Positions 45,975 to 54,372 of a stretch of 64,000 nucleotides of DNA are shown in pieces; positions within the stretch are counted from its first letter, which is position 1, and each line of letters begins with the position of its first letter. Under the pieces are notes generated by a model, which saw only the letters and a program-made list of their open reading frames with translations, had not been told where the DNA came from and searched no databases. A program made the translations under genes and the position numbers. The stretch is from Pseudomonas piscis (lineage in GTDB: Bacteria; Pseudomonadota; Gammaproteobacteria; Pseudomonadales; Pseudomonadaceae): contig NZ_WHUV01000002.1 in assembly GCF_009380155.1 (NCBI RefSeq), positions 1-64,000 of the forward strand, read 5' to 3'.

Positions 45975-46682
45975 ATGAGTTCGCCGCAAGCCTTGATTTT
46001 CGACGTCCAGGGAACCGTCTGCGATTTTCGCTCGAGCGTGGCCGAACAGGCCCGGCAGGTGGCAGGCGACCGCGGGGCGCACATTGACTGGGGGCGTTTC
46101 GTCGATGCCTGGCGGCGCAAGTACCGGCCGGCGCTGGATGGGATCCTTGCCGGTGCGCGGCCCTGGAGTTCGGTGGATCGCCTCTACCGGCAAGCCCTGG
46201 ATGAGGTGATCGAGGCCCATGGGCTGCAATTCCTGACGCTTGATGAGCGCGAGCGGATCAATGTTGCCTGGCAGGTCATCGCGCCCTGGCCCGATGCGGT
46301 TGCCGGACTGCGGCGACTGAAGCCGCGTTTCACTTTGGTGACCCTGTCCAATGCCGACGTCAGCGCGGTCATCAACATTTCCCGCAGTGGCGGCTTGCCC
46401 TGGGATGCCATTTTCGCCGCCGAGATGGCCGGCACCTTCAAGCCCGACCCACGCACCTACCAGATGGCCCTGCGCTACCTGGGCATCGGCGCCGGAAATG
46501 CGATGATGGTCGCCTGCCACAAGTACGATCTGCTGGCCGCCGGCGCCCTGGGGCTCAAGACCGCGTTCGTGGCCAGGCCCCTGGAGTTCGGTCCTGATGG
46601 CGATGTCGATACGGCGTTCGACGCAAGGTTCGACATCAACGCCCGGGACTTCCTGGATCTTGCCGATCAGCTCGGGTGCTGA
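45975..46682 (+). CDS. Haloacid dehalogenase, type II
   Basis: A 235-aa HAD hydrolase. The nucleophile Asp10 is in IFDVQGTVCDF, motif II Ser in TLSNAD, and motif III Lys in TFKPDPRTY. The sequence fits the L-2-haloacid dehalogenase subgroup, although a non-halogenated substrate is equally possible. ATG 45975 has GGAGGG 8 nt upstream; GTG 45972 is an alternative start. It is a single gene, convergent with the exported protein at 46700-47257, 17 bp apart. Confidence 0.82.
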   Translation: MSSPQALIFDVQGTVCDFRSSVAEQARQVAGDRGAHIDWGRFVDAWRRKYRPALDGILAGARPWSSVDRLYRQALDEVIEAHGLQFLTLDERERINVAWQVIAPWPDAVAGLRRLKPRFTLVTLSNADVSAVINISRSGGLPWDAIFAAEMAGTFKPDPRTYQMALRYLGIGAGNAMMVACHKYDLLAAGALGLKTAFVARPLEFGPDGDVDTAFDARFDINARDFLDLADQLGC

Positions 46683-46699
46683 ATACGCCCCGTCGTCTT

Positions 46700-47257
46700 T
46701 CACGGTACAGGGTCGAGCATCGTATCCAGGTCAGGGTTCATCGTGCTGTCGGACGGATTGTCTTGCGGCTCCAGGAACATCGCCTGGACGGCCTGGACCA
46801 TCTGCGCCTTGGACATCTTGCCGAGCGGCAGCATCCGGTTGTGGTCGCGGTTGCCCGGGGCGCAAACGAACGCGTAGCTGCGCTGGAGCCAATAGGCGGA
46901 CTGTTGCGGATCGATCCAGCCACGGCTGGTGGTCGCGTCCTTGAAGGCGTAGTCGAGGCGCCGCATGTTCCTGGCGCTGTCCAGGCGCAGCTTGTGTTCC
47001 TGGCACTTGTACTGGATCTCGTAGGCCGTCAGCACCGGCATGGTCGGGTCTTCGAAGATCTGCATGATCATGGCCGACTGCACCCCTTCAGGGGTGGGCA
47101 GGATACCGGCGGCATCGGCAATGAACACCTCGTGGCGATAGCGCTCCTGCTTGCCGTGGACTATCCAGTAATCGCCCGCGGTACCGGCCATGGCGTTGGC
47201 GCACAACAGGCTGAGCGCCAGCAGCGAACGCCCGGCGCACGGCAGAGAGTTCGCCAT
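46700..47257 (-). CDS. Exported hypothetical protein
   Basis: A 185-aa protein with a signal peptide (about residues 1-24, ending ANAMA). The mature part contains YWIVHGKQERYRHEVFIADA, a single Cys in YKCQEHKLRLD and another in FVCAPGNRD, possibly one disulphide, and a Met/Pro-rich acidic tail. The ATG at 47257 has AGGA 8 nt upstream. I recognise no family. Probably periplasmic. Confidence 0.72.
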   Translation of the reverse strand: MANSLPCAGRSLLALSLLCANAMAGTAGDYWIVHGKQERYRHEVFIADAAGILPTPEGVQSAMIMQIFEDPTMPVLTAYEIQYKCQEHKLRLDSARNMRRLDYAFKDATTSRGWIDPQQSAYWLQRSYAFVCAPGNRDHNRMLPLGKMSKAQMVQAVQAMFLEPQDNPSDSTMNPDLDTMLDPVP

Positions 47258-47402
47258 GGGTGGTCCTTCCTTGGTGGTTCTGGTCACGCCCGCATCGGGG
47301 CGGCGGGGCGGGACTATAGGCGGGCCAGGGCAAAGGGGTCGACTAGCGCTGATGTGCTAATGGCGCTCTGCTTTCATGGATCTGGCGGGGAAACAGGCCT
47401 GG

Positions 47403-47612
47403 TCAATGGACGGTGACGGCCCTGCGGCTTTCACCGATGCGGATGCGATCCAGTGCGCGGTTCAGGGCGTCCAGGGCATTGATCAGCGCCTGGGCCTCGG
47501 CTTCCCGGCCTTCTCCCCAAAGGCGTTCGGCCATCTTGTTGAGGGCCTGGATCGAGCGTTCGATATCGGCGGCGGTGGCGGTGTTGGCCCCTGCGGGTGC
47601 TTTCCTGGACAT
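47403..47612 (-). CDS. Small hypothetical helical protein
   Basis: A 69-aa protein (starts MSRKAPAGANTATAAD), strongly helical with the pattern IERSIQALNKMAERLWGEG and NALDALNRALDRI, which suggests a coiled coil or four-helix mini-protein. The ribosome binding site is weak. The frame is longer upstream (to 47756) but that part overlaps the following lipoprotein gene and has no features. Reads in the same direction as its neighbours. Function unknown. Confidence 0.5.
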   Translation of the reverse strand: MSRKAPAGANTATAADIERSIQALNKMAERLWGEGREAEAQALINALDALNRALDRIRIGESRRAVTVH

Positions 47613-47688
47613 TGGCTGAAATCTCTGGGGGTCGTGATCACGACCAGGGGAACGAGTGCAAAAGGGCCGGTGAAGGTGCAGGCGATGT

Positions 47689-47991
47689 TCAGTCGCGCGG
47701 CGCATCACGGCGGCATTGCAGGGCCGCTGCCTGGAGTCTGGAATCGTCGCCGACATCGATGACGCTCACGCTGTCGCCGCCCAACTCGGCCGTCCGGTTG
47801 AAGGCCATGTTCAATGCATCGCCATTGGACGAGCCCTTGACAGTGAAGCCTTTGATTACCTTGCAGGCCTGGGCCGAGGCCGCAGTGACCAGGTTCACCT
47901 GGCGCCCGCCATCGGTCAATTGCGTAGTGCATGCACAGAGCAGGGTCGCCATGACGAGGCCCGGGAGGGCGGTAATGAGGTGGCGCATCAT
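47689..47991 (-). CDS. Small lipoprotein, DUF4156/RcsF-like
   Basis: A 100-aa lipoprotein: signal ending LLCAC with lipobox Cys21, then a domain with ACKVIKGFTVKG, NMAFNRTAELGGDSVSVID and a second Cys in ALQCRRD. This resembles DUF4156/RcsF-fold lipoproteins. AGGAAC precedes the ATG. Likely an outer-membrane lipoprotein of unknown role, possibly disulphide-bonded. Confidence 0.68.
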   Translation of the reverse strand: MMRHLITALPGLVMATLLCACTTQLTDGGRQVNLVTAASAQACKVIKGFTVKGSSNGDALNMAFNRTAELGGDSVSVIDVGDDSRLQAAALQCRRDAPRD

Positions 47992-48155
47992 CGATAGTTC
48001 CTATGGGCTGGGCTGTGGCTTTATCTCATTAAACGCCGCCGATGCCTACATCGGCCGTCAGGTGCAAAGGGTCAGGACAGTGCCGCGCCGCGCGATGGTG
48101 AATGGCGATCGGTTACCCTTGCCAGCCAATCATTGGTTCTTTCAAGGGTATCGGT

Positions 48156-48521
48156 ATGGGGCGCTTCCAGATCTTCAGTCATGGGCAGCTCATTGGCTGG
48201 TCCGACCTCGAACAGGGTGACCCGCCCATGGGCGTGGCTTTCGGGCTCTTCGTCCCGGGGCCTGGTTATGCCGCGATCCAGGAACAGGTCCGGGCTTGCG
48301 CCGGGAATGACCAGGGAGCGTTCAAACTGACGGTGCAAGGTGCTGGCCCCCAGCAGATTCGCGCGGCCGGCCTGTGCATTCTCGACTACTCGGCCGATGC
48401 CGGGATCGACGCCATGGAAGTGCATGTGCTGGGCATCGAGTCGCCCACCTATGACGAGCTCTTCCCCAAGCATGTCCTGGCCTACGAGCGCCAGTTCGCC
48501 CCATCCACCACAGGGAGTTGA
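48156..48521 (+). CDS. Conserved hypothetical protein upstream of a UbiD gene
   Basis: A 121-aa protein beginning MGRFQIFSHGQLIGWSDLE, with beta-strand-rich composition and no signal or membrane segment. AAGGG precedes the ATG at 48156 by about 7 nt. The stop is 3 bp before the UbiD start, so the two are surely co-transcribed, but I know of no UbiD partner with this sequence. It ends APSTTGS. Function unknown. Confidence 0.6.
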   Translation: MGRFQIFSHGQLIGWSDLEQGDPPMGVAFGLFVPGPGYAAIQEQVRACAGNDQGAFKLTVQGAGPQQIRAAGLCILDYSADAGIDAMEVHVLGIESPTYDELFPKHVLAYERQFAPSTTGS

Positions 48522-48524
48522 AAC

Positions 48525-50024
48525 ATGAGCCTGCATGACTGCGCCGTGGACTTTCGGCAATTCATCGAGGAACTCAGGAACAGAGGGGATCTGGTCGACG
48601 TCACTGTCGAAGTCGACAGCGACATGGAAATGGCTGCGATCACCCGGCGGGTATACGAAGAGCGCTTGCCCGCGCCGCTGTTCCATAACGTTGCCGGCAA
48701 TGCCCTGGGCGCGCGGGTGCTGGGCGCCCCAGCCGGCATGAGCGGCAAGCCGGGCGCCGAGTACGGGCGCCTGGCCCTGCACCTGGGGCTGGCGCAGGCC
48801 AGCACCGCACAAGACATCGTCGCCGCCATCCGCGCGGCGATGAAAGCCCGGCCCGTGGCCCCTCGCCATGTGCCCACGGGGCCGGTGCAGCAGAACATCT
48901 GGCGCGGTGACGAGGTGGACCTGACCCGCTTCGCCGTGCCCTTGCTCCATGAGCAGGATGGTGGCCGCTACTTGGGCACCTATGGTTTCCATGTGGTCCA
49001 GTCGCCGGACCGCTCCTGGGACAGCTGGGGCATCGGGCGCCTGATGCTGCTCGACAAGAACCGGCTCACTGGTCCGGCGATCCCCACGCAGCACATCGGC
49101 ATGATCCGCCAGATGTGGACGCAGCAGGGCAAGGCCACTCCGTGGGCCATGGCCCTGGGCGCACCACCGGCGGCCGTGGCGGTGGCCGGCATGCCGCTGC
49201 CGGCCGGGGTGAGCGAGTCCGGGTATGTGGGGGCGCTGATGGGCCAGGGTCTCGACCTGGTCCAGACCCAGACCAATGGCCTGTGGGTGCCGGCCCAGGC
49301 GGAAATCATCCTCGAGGGCGAGATCAGCCTCAGCGAGACGGCGCTGGAGGGCCCCATGGGCGAGTACCACGGCTACCAGCATCATGTGGGGCACCAACAG
49401 CCGGTGTTCCATGTCCATGCCGTGACCTTCCGCGACCGACCGATCCTGCCGATCTGCGTGGCCGGGTTGCCGCCAGAGGAAAACCACACCATCTGGGGCA
49501 CCATGATCTCGGCGCAGTTGCTGGAGCTACTGCAACAGGCCGGGCTTCCCGTGGACATGGTGTGGTGCTCGTACGAGGCGGCGAGTTGCTGGGCGGTGAT
49601 CTCGGTGGACACCGTCGCCCTGGCGGCCCTGGACACTACGGCCAGGGCCTTCGCCGACCTGATCGCCCGGACGGTGTTCGACACCCACCCCGGCTACCTG
49701 ATCCCCAAGCTGATCCTGGTGGGCAACGATATCGATATCACCGATATCGATCAGGTGGTGTGGGCGCTGGCCACGCGCTCGCATCCGGCCCATGACCATT
49801 TCAGCTATCCGCAGCAGCGCGAGTTTCCCATGGTGCCTTACCTGAATGAGGCCGACAGGGCCCGGGGCAGCGGTGGCAAGGCAGTGATCAATTGCCTGTT
49901 TCCCGAGCAGTTCCGCGGGCAGATGCGGGCCGGCACCGCCTCGTTCAAGCATTCGTTCCCGCCAGCGCTACAGGATCAGGTCCAGCAGCGCTGGGCGCAG
50001 TACGGCTACCTTGCCCGGGACTGA
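48525..50024 (+). CDS. UbiD-family decarboxylase
   Basis: A 499-aa member of the UbiD family, enzymes that use prenylated FMN to (de)carboxylate aromatic or alpha,beta-unsaturated acids. Family features are the N-terminal FRQFIEELRNRGDLVDV, the central EGPMGEYHGY and PEENHTIWG, and NDIDITDIDQVVWALATR near the C-terminus, part of the usual UbiD core. GGGAG precedes the ATG. No flavin prenyltransferase (UbiX) is encoded in the window, so the cofactor must be made elsewhere. Could be ubiquinone-pathway UbiD or a catabolic aromatic-acid decarboxylase. Position beside aromatic genes mildly favours the latter. Confidence 0.85.
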   Translation: MSLHDCAVDFRQFIEELRNRGDLVDVTVEVDSDMEMAAITRRVYEERLPAPLFHNVAGNALGARVLGAPAGMSGKPGAEYGRLALHLGLAQASTAQDIVAAIRAAMKARPVAPRHVPTGPVQQNIWRGDEVDLTRFAVPLLHEQDGGRYLGTYGFHVVQSPDRSWDSWGIGRLMLLDKNRLTGPAIPTQHIGMIRQMWTQQGKATPWAMALGAPPAAVAVAGMPLPAGVSESGYVGALMGQGLDLVQTQTNGLWVPAQAEIILEGEISLSETALEGPMGEYHGYQHHVGHQQPVFHVHAVTFRDRPILPICVAGLPPEENHTIWGTMISAQLLELLQQAGLPVDMVWCSYEAASCWAVISVDTVALAALDTTARAFADLIARTVFDTHPGYLIPKLILVGNDIDITDIDQVVWALATRSHPAHDHFSYPQQREFPMVPYLNEADRARGSGGKAVINCLFPEQFRGQMRAGTASFKHSFPPALQDQVQQRWAQYGYLARD

Positions 50025-50267
50025 AGCGCTTGTGGTGATCCATTGCGGGGTCGGCAGCCGGTGCCAATGCAGGGTTGCTTGCCTGGCAGGTCCCGGGCGG
50101 GTGCAGATATCGTTGCAGAATTTGTTGCCGGAGCCGATCAAGGAGGGGTAGCGTCTGGCTCGGCCCGCCCAAAGCCTTGTGCCAGAGCTGGCGCCACATA
50201 GATGACGGCACCCAGCGCAATGCATCGCGGGGTGCTTGCGAACAGGATTTCGACCTACAGGTAAATC

Positions 50268-50702
50268 ATGAATCATCGAGAAAAACTGCTGGAGCGACTC
50301 GAGGCGCTGGACGCGCTGGATGAGGAGCATCTTCCGTTGGTAACCCTGGACGAGTATTTCCAGGGTAACGACCAGGAGCAGTCCATCGCCCCTAATCAAT
50401 GGGAGTTCGGACGGCCTTCCATCGCTCGGATCCACGCGCATTTCAAGGCGTTGGAGCAGCGTCCCGACGTCCAGGGCGTGTATGTGGGCCTGCATCAGGA
50501 GTGGGGCGAGGCGCTGGAGTCCGATGACTGGCCGGCGGCGGAGAACATCCATATCTATTCCAGTGCGCCACTGGCGGTGGCCGAGCAGTGGATCGAAGGC
50601 CTGGAAGCCGATGGCATCGGCGAGGGCTGGCCCTATGGCAAGCACGCTGGCGCGCCAGAGCCCCGGGCCGGCTACCACGTCTACACCGTCTATTGGGATT
50701 GA
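50268..50702 (+). CDS. Hypothetical acidic protein
   Basis: A 144-aa acidic, soluble protein (starts MNHREKLLERLEALDALDEE) with many Trp and Tyr residues late (WGEALESDDWPAAENIHIYS, GYHVYTVYWD). The predicted fold is alpha then beta. It is encoded 87 bp before rraB and may share its transcript. It resembles the small cytosolic proteins often found in Pseudomonas near regulators, but I cannot name a family. The 243 bp upstream show no other gene. Confidence 0.65.
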   Translation: MNHREKLLERLEALDALDEEHLPLVTLDEYFQGNDQEQSIAPNQWEFGRPSIARIHAHFKALEQRPDVQGVYVGLHQEWGEALESDDWPAAENIHIYSSAPLAVAEQWIEGLEADGIGEGWPYGKHAGAPEPRAGYHVYTVYWD

Positions 50703-50789
50703 TTTCACAACTCACAGTGAAGCAACCCGTCTTGCATATAGCCAACCACTACAGGTTGGCAGTCGTTCAACCCAGGTACAGAGTCAGTA

Positions 50790-51137
50790 ATGGAAACTAA
50801 TAAAGCCTCGATCGATGCCACGTATTCGCAGATGCAGCAGGATGGCTGGGATACCTCGAGCCCATTGCAGTGGGGGTTCTTCTTCATCGCCAAGGCCGAG
50901 GAAGACCTGATGGGGATCTATTCCGAGCTCGTCGATCACGACTATGTCGTCCAGAACGTGCATCAGGACGATGAAGGCGACTGGACGCTGTTCGTCAGCA
51001 AGACCGAGGTCCTGGCCGCGGACAAGCTCGCGCGCCGTTGCAGCGCGTTCAATGAACTGGCCGAGGCCTATGGCGCGTTCTTCGATGGCTGGGATGTGGA
51101 GCGGCTCCAGGCCGATGAGGCCGAACAGGTGCACTGA
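50790..51137 (+). CDS. rraB: RraB-family inhibitor of RNase E
   Basis: A 115-aa acidic protein of the RraB (RNase E activity regulator B) family. In enterobacteria RraB binds the C-terminal scaffold of RNase E and changes degradosome composition, shifting mRNA half-lives. Matching pieces are DGWDTSSPLQWGFFFIAKAEEDL, DYVVQNVHQDDEGDWTLFVSK and AYGAFFDGWDVE. In line with the family, no signal or membrane segment is present. Same strand as the preceding acidic protein. Confidence 0.78.
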   Translation: METNKASIDATYSQMQQDGWDTSSPLQWGFFFIAKAEEDLMGIYSELVDHDYVVQNVHQDDEGDWTLFVSKTEVLAADKLARRCSAFNELAEAYGAFFDGWDVERLQADEAEQVH

Positions 51138-51229
51138 GCGAGGCGCCGGGCGCCGCATCGGCATGGCGAGAGTGGCGCCCGGGCGACACTGGCCGGGGTA
51201 ATCGATGATCCATTCAGAAGGAGCCCCTG

Positions 51230-52396
51230 GTGGCCGGACGCGATGCAACAAGCCTGACTTCGGCGTCGATCGCCATCGTCGGCGCAGGGCTGGCAGGATT
51301 GCTCCTGGCCCGGGTGCTGCACATCCATGGTGTGGTGGCGACGGTCTATGAAGCGGAACCTTCGGCCGGCGCCCGTATCCAGGGTGGGCTGCTGGATATC
51401 CATGAATACAACGGCCAGCTGGCGCTCAGGGCTGCGGGCCTCTACGACGCCTTTTTGCGCCTGGTCCGGCCTGGCGAGGATGCCAAGCGCATCTGCGATA
51501 GCACGGGCAATGTGCTGCTGGAGCGCCCTGGTGCTGGACAGGCTACTCGGCCGGAGGTCGATCGCGGCGAGTTGCGCCAACTCCTGCTGGACTCGTTGCC
51601 CGAAGGGTGCGTGCGCTGGCAGCACAAGCTGGTCCAAGCGACGGCGATCGGTGACGGGTGCCACCGGTTGCAATTCGCCAATGGCGCCTCGGTTGTGGCC
51701 GACCTGCTGGTGGGCGCCGACGGTGCCTGGTCCAGGGTCCGGCCGCTGGTGTGCGCGACCAAGCCTCGGTACACCGGCATTTCCTTCGTCGAGACAGTCC
51801 TTTTCAAGGGGGACGAGCAGCACCCGGCGACCGCCGGGATCATCGGCCAGGGGACCCTGATGGCGGTGATGCCGGGCAAGGGCATCTTCGCCCACCGACA
51901 TGCCGACGGCACCCTGCAGGCCTATGTGGCCCTGCAAGTACCGGCGGACTGGTTCAGTCCCGGGGAGCTGGCCGCGCCCACCACGGCGCTGCCGCGGATC
52001 GCCAGGGAATACGCTGGGTGGGCGCCCGCGCTCAGGGCATTGATCACCGCTTGCCAGACGGTGCCGGTCATCCGCCTGATCCACGCGTTGCCCGTCGACC
52101 ACCGCTGGCAACGGACACCCGGGGTTACGCTGATGGGCGATGCCGCGCACCCGATGTCGCCGTTCGCCGGCGAGGGGGCCAACCTGGCCCTGTACGACGC
52201 TGCCGAGCTGGCCAGGGCGTTGTTGGAGTCCGCTGGTGATGTGGAGGCGGCGCTGGCCAGTTATGAGGCCGAACTCTTTGTTCGCAGCAACGAGGCCGCC
52301 GTCAGGACCGGGGCGAACCTGGAGCTGTTCTTCGATGCCGACGCGCCCGGCAGCCTGGTGGAGCTGTTCCGCCGCTTCGAGGCCGCCGCAGGTTAG
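51230..52396 (+). CDS. FAD-dependent monooxygenase, TetX-like
   Basis: A 388-aa group A flavin monooxygenase. GAGLAGLLLARVLHIHG near residue 18 is the FAD-binding motif, GADGAWSRVR the DG motif, and GDAAHPMSPFAGEGANLAL the GD motif. The segments GGLLDIHEYNGQLALRAAGL and RPEVDRGELRQLLLDSLP are the TetX fingerprint rather than that of phenol hydroxylases. TetX enzymes hydroxylate tetracyclines, but most chromosomal relatives act on unknown compounds. GTG start at 51230 with AGGAG upstream. No regulator is adjacent. Whether it inactivates tetracycline is untested. Confidence 0.78.
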   Translation: MAGRDATSLTSASIAIVGAGLAGLLLARVLHIHGVVATVYEAEPSAGARIQGGLLDIHEYNGQLALRAAGLYDAFLRLVRPGEDAKRICDSTGNVLLERPGAGQATRPEVDRGELRQLLLDSLPEGCVRWQHKLVQATAIGDGCHRLQFANGASVVADLLVGADGAWSRVRPLVCATKPRYTGISFVETVLFKGDEQHPATAGIIGQGTLMAVMPGKGIFAHRHADGTLQAYVALQVPADWFSPGELAAPTTALPRIAREYAGWAPALRALITACQTVPVIRLIHALPVDHRWQRTPGVTLMGDAAHPMSPFAGEGANLALYDAAELARALLESAGDVEAALASYEAELFVRSNEAAVRTGANLELFFDADAPGSLVELFRRFEAAAG

Positions 52397-52438
52397 CTCC
52401 TGCCATTCGAACCCATCGGGATGGACCCGCGAACCGGC

Positions 52439-52819
52439 TCAGGGCTCGGGCTTGAAGACCAGCTTGAGCGGCGACTGCTGGTGATTCCACGCCGGGGGGC
52501 CGTACTCGGGATCGAAGCTGGGCAGCCAGGCCCGCAGTTCGGTATCGGAGAGCCATTGCAGTTGCAGTTGGTCTGCCGACTCCTGCCCGCCGAACTGGGC
52601 CAGGGCGCTGATGAAGGTATTGCACTTCTCCGACTTCCCGGCTTCCAGCACCGAGACCTGCAGGCTCTGGCCCCAGGTGATGCTGCCTCTTTCGGGGCAC
52701 TGGCGGATTTCGACGTGATACGTGCCGCCGGGCGATGGCAGGTCGGAGAGCAACTGGTCGGGACCGCACCCGGCCAGTAGCGCAGGCAGTAGAAGCAGCA
52801 GGGCAGTGGTGGTCTTCAT
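52439..52819 (-). CDS. Small lipoprotein, hypothetical
   Basis: A 126-aa protein with a type II signal peptide, MKTTTALLLLLPALLAGC (lipobox LAGC, Cys18). The mature domain has two more Cys (RQCPERG, EKCNTF), Trp-containing beta segments and a C-terminal LKLVFKPEP. I start at 52819, since the upstream part of the frame to 52894 is not signal-like. Probably outer-membrane anchored. No family recognised. Confidence 0.7.
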   Translation of the reverse strand: MKTTTALLLLLPALLAGCGPDQLLSDLPSPGGTYHVEIRQCPERGSITWGQSLQVSVLEAGKSEKCNTFISALAQFGGQESADQLQLQWLSDTELRAWLPSFDPEYGPPAWNHQQSPLKLVFKPEP

Positions 52820-52990
52820 CGTCTGTCTCTTGAGTGTCAGGAACCTTGGACGATACGCCGCCCAGCCCCTGGATTCGGTCCATGAGGCGGCCATTGTAGG
52901 AGAGTGCGACCGCCCAGGTGAACTGGCAGGTTGCCGCCAGCGGGGAGTGGCTATAGTTCATGACGCCCCTTGCAAGACAGGAAATCCAGC

Positions 52991-53443
52991 ATGAACATTC
53001 CACGAGCCCTGGTTGTCGCCCTGGCCTGCGCCGCCCTGGCTGTCGGCCCCACTGGTGCTGGCGCCGATCCCGGTAACGGTCATGGCAAAGGCCATGACCA
53101 GGGCTCGGCCGAGCATGGCCAGGGGCACGGCAATTCGGGGGGTGGGGGCAAACAGGGCAATTGGCAAGGTGGTCCGTCCATCGACCGTGGCGATGTCCTG
53201 GGGATCTTGAGCGGCCATCGTGATTACTGGCGGCCCGGTCCGGCGTTGCCGCCCGGTATCCAGAAGAACCTGGCGCGGGGCAAGCCGTTGCCTCCCGGCA
53301 TCGCCAGGAAGCTCGACGGCCGCCTGCTCGGCCAGCTGCCGCGCTACGACGGCTATGAGTGGCGGCAGGCCGGCACCGACCTGATCCTGGTGACCGTCGC
53401 CACCGGGCTCATCTACGAAGTGCTCAGCGGCGTCCTCGACTGA
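52991..53443 (+). CDS. CigR-like exported protein
   Basis: A 150-aa protein with a signal peptide (about residues 1-25, ending GAGA), then a Gly/His/Asn-rich linker (HGKGHDQGSAEHGQGHGN). The C-terminal domain has ALPPGIQKNLARGKPLPPGI, RYDGYEW and a hydrophobic end (LILVTVATGLIYEVLSGVL) that may insert in a membrane. This layout matches the RcnB/CigR-like family (anti-virulence regulator CigR of Salmonella). His-rich segments suggest metal binding (inference). Convergent with the peptidase-like gene. Confidence 0.75.
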   Translation: MNIPRALVVALACAALAVGPTGAGADPGNGHGKGHDQGSAEHGQGHGNSGGGGKQGNWQGGPSIDRGDVLGILSGHRDYWRPGPALPPGIQKNLARGKPLPPGIARKLDGRLLGQLPRYDGYEWRQAGTDLILVTVATGLIYEVLSGVLD

Positions 53444-53444
53444 T

Positions 53445-53464
53445 CGGCCTGGTCGTTCAGGCCG
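53445..53464. terminator. Hairpin between convergent genes
   Basis: CGGCCTG (53445-53451) pairs with CAGGCCG (53458-53464), with a 6-nt loop. It lies between the stops of the CigR-like gene and the peptidase-like gene. No T-run, so only a probable bidirectional terminator. Confidence 0.45.
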
Positions 53465-54326
53465 GGGCATCATGGCGTGCGAGGACTTCTTCGAGCCAGC
53501 CGAAGAACTGCCCTGGCTGTTCGATATGGGCCAGGTGGGACGCATCGGGCACTACATGGCCGCTGCCTTGCTTGAGGTGGCGCACGTAGCGACGCATGGA
53601 GTCCGGAGTGCACTCATCATGTTCGCCCACCACGAAATAGGCGGGACAGAGGATTCGCGGCAGCAGGGGGACCAGGTCCAGCTGCGCCAGGGCCCCGTCG
53701 CCGAAGAAATCCGCGACTCCCCACATATGCCGAAATAGCTGCGGGTTGTGCAGGCTGTCCGACTCGGCGATGAACGCTGGTTCCTCGTCGAGCCTGAGCA
53801 TGTGCCTGCGGTTGAACACCTGCAGTGCCGCTGCGAATTGCGGATGCCGGCTGTCGCCCGCCAGCAGCACCTCGCGCCAGGGGCTGGGCAGTCGCTGCAG
53901 ATGCTGGTGGTTGTCGGCGTTCCAGTCGGCGCCATTGATCAACGGCCCGGCCAGTACCAGGCTGGCCAGGCGCTGGTCCCGGGTGCTGGCGTAGGCCGTG
54001 GCGATGGAGCCGCCCCAGGAACTGCCCAGCAAATGGAAGCGCTCCAGGGCATGGAACTCGATGACGGCCGCCAGTTCGGCGCAGGCTCGCTCCAGGGTCC
54101 AGTGGGCCGGGTCATGGGGGCGGGCCGAGTAACCGCTGTCGAGTTGGTCGTAGTAGATCAGCGTACGGTCCTTGAGGTGCTCGCTGAAGTTCGACAGGTA
54201 AAGATGGTTGGAGCCAGGCCCGCCGTGCACCAGCACCAGGGGCGGGTGTTGGTCCGCGCCGTGCTTGATGGCGGTCCAGATCTGCCCGCCTGGTGCGGGG
54301 ATGTGTTGTTGCTGATCGAAGTACAT
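53457..54326 (-). CDS. Proline iminopeptidase-like alpha/beta hydrolase
   Basis: A 289-aa S33-type alpha/beta hydrolase. The oxyanion motif VHGGPGSNHLYL (HGGPG) is typical of proline iminopeptidases, the nucleophile Ser is in LLGSSWGGSIA (GxSWGG), Asp in VGEHDECTP and His in DASHLAHIE. Cytoplasmic, with no signal. It could cleave N-terminal proline from peptides or act on small amide or ester substrates. 46 bp downstream of the amino-acid permease in the same direction, which favours a role in peptide or amino-acid use. Confidence 0.86.
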   Translation of the reverse strand: MYFDQQQHIPAPGGQIWTAIKHGADQHPPLVLVHGGPGSNHLYLSNFSEHLKDRTLIYYDQLDSGYSARPHDPAHWTLERACAELAAVIEFHALERFHLLGSSWGGSIATAYASTRDQRLASLVLAGPLINGADWNADNHQHLQRLPSPWREVLLAGDSRHPQFAAALQVFNRRHMLRLDEEPAFIAESDSLHNPQLFRHMWGVADFFGDGALAQLDLVPLLPRILCPAYFVVGEHDECTPDSMRRYVRHLKQGSGHVVPDASHLAHIEQPGQFFGWLEEVLARHDAPA

Positions 54327-54372
54327 GCCTTGCTGCCTTGGTCTGGTGTAGGGGAGGCGCTGGCGCCTGGTG

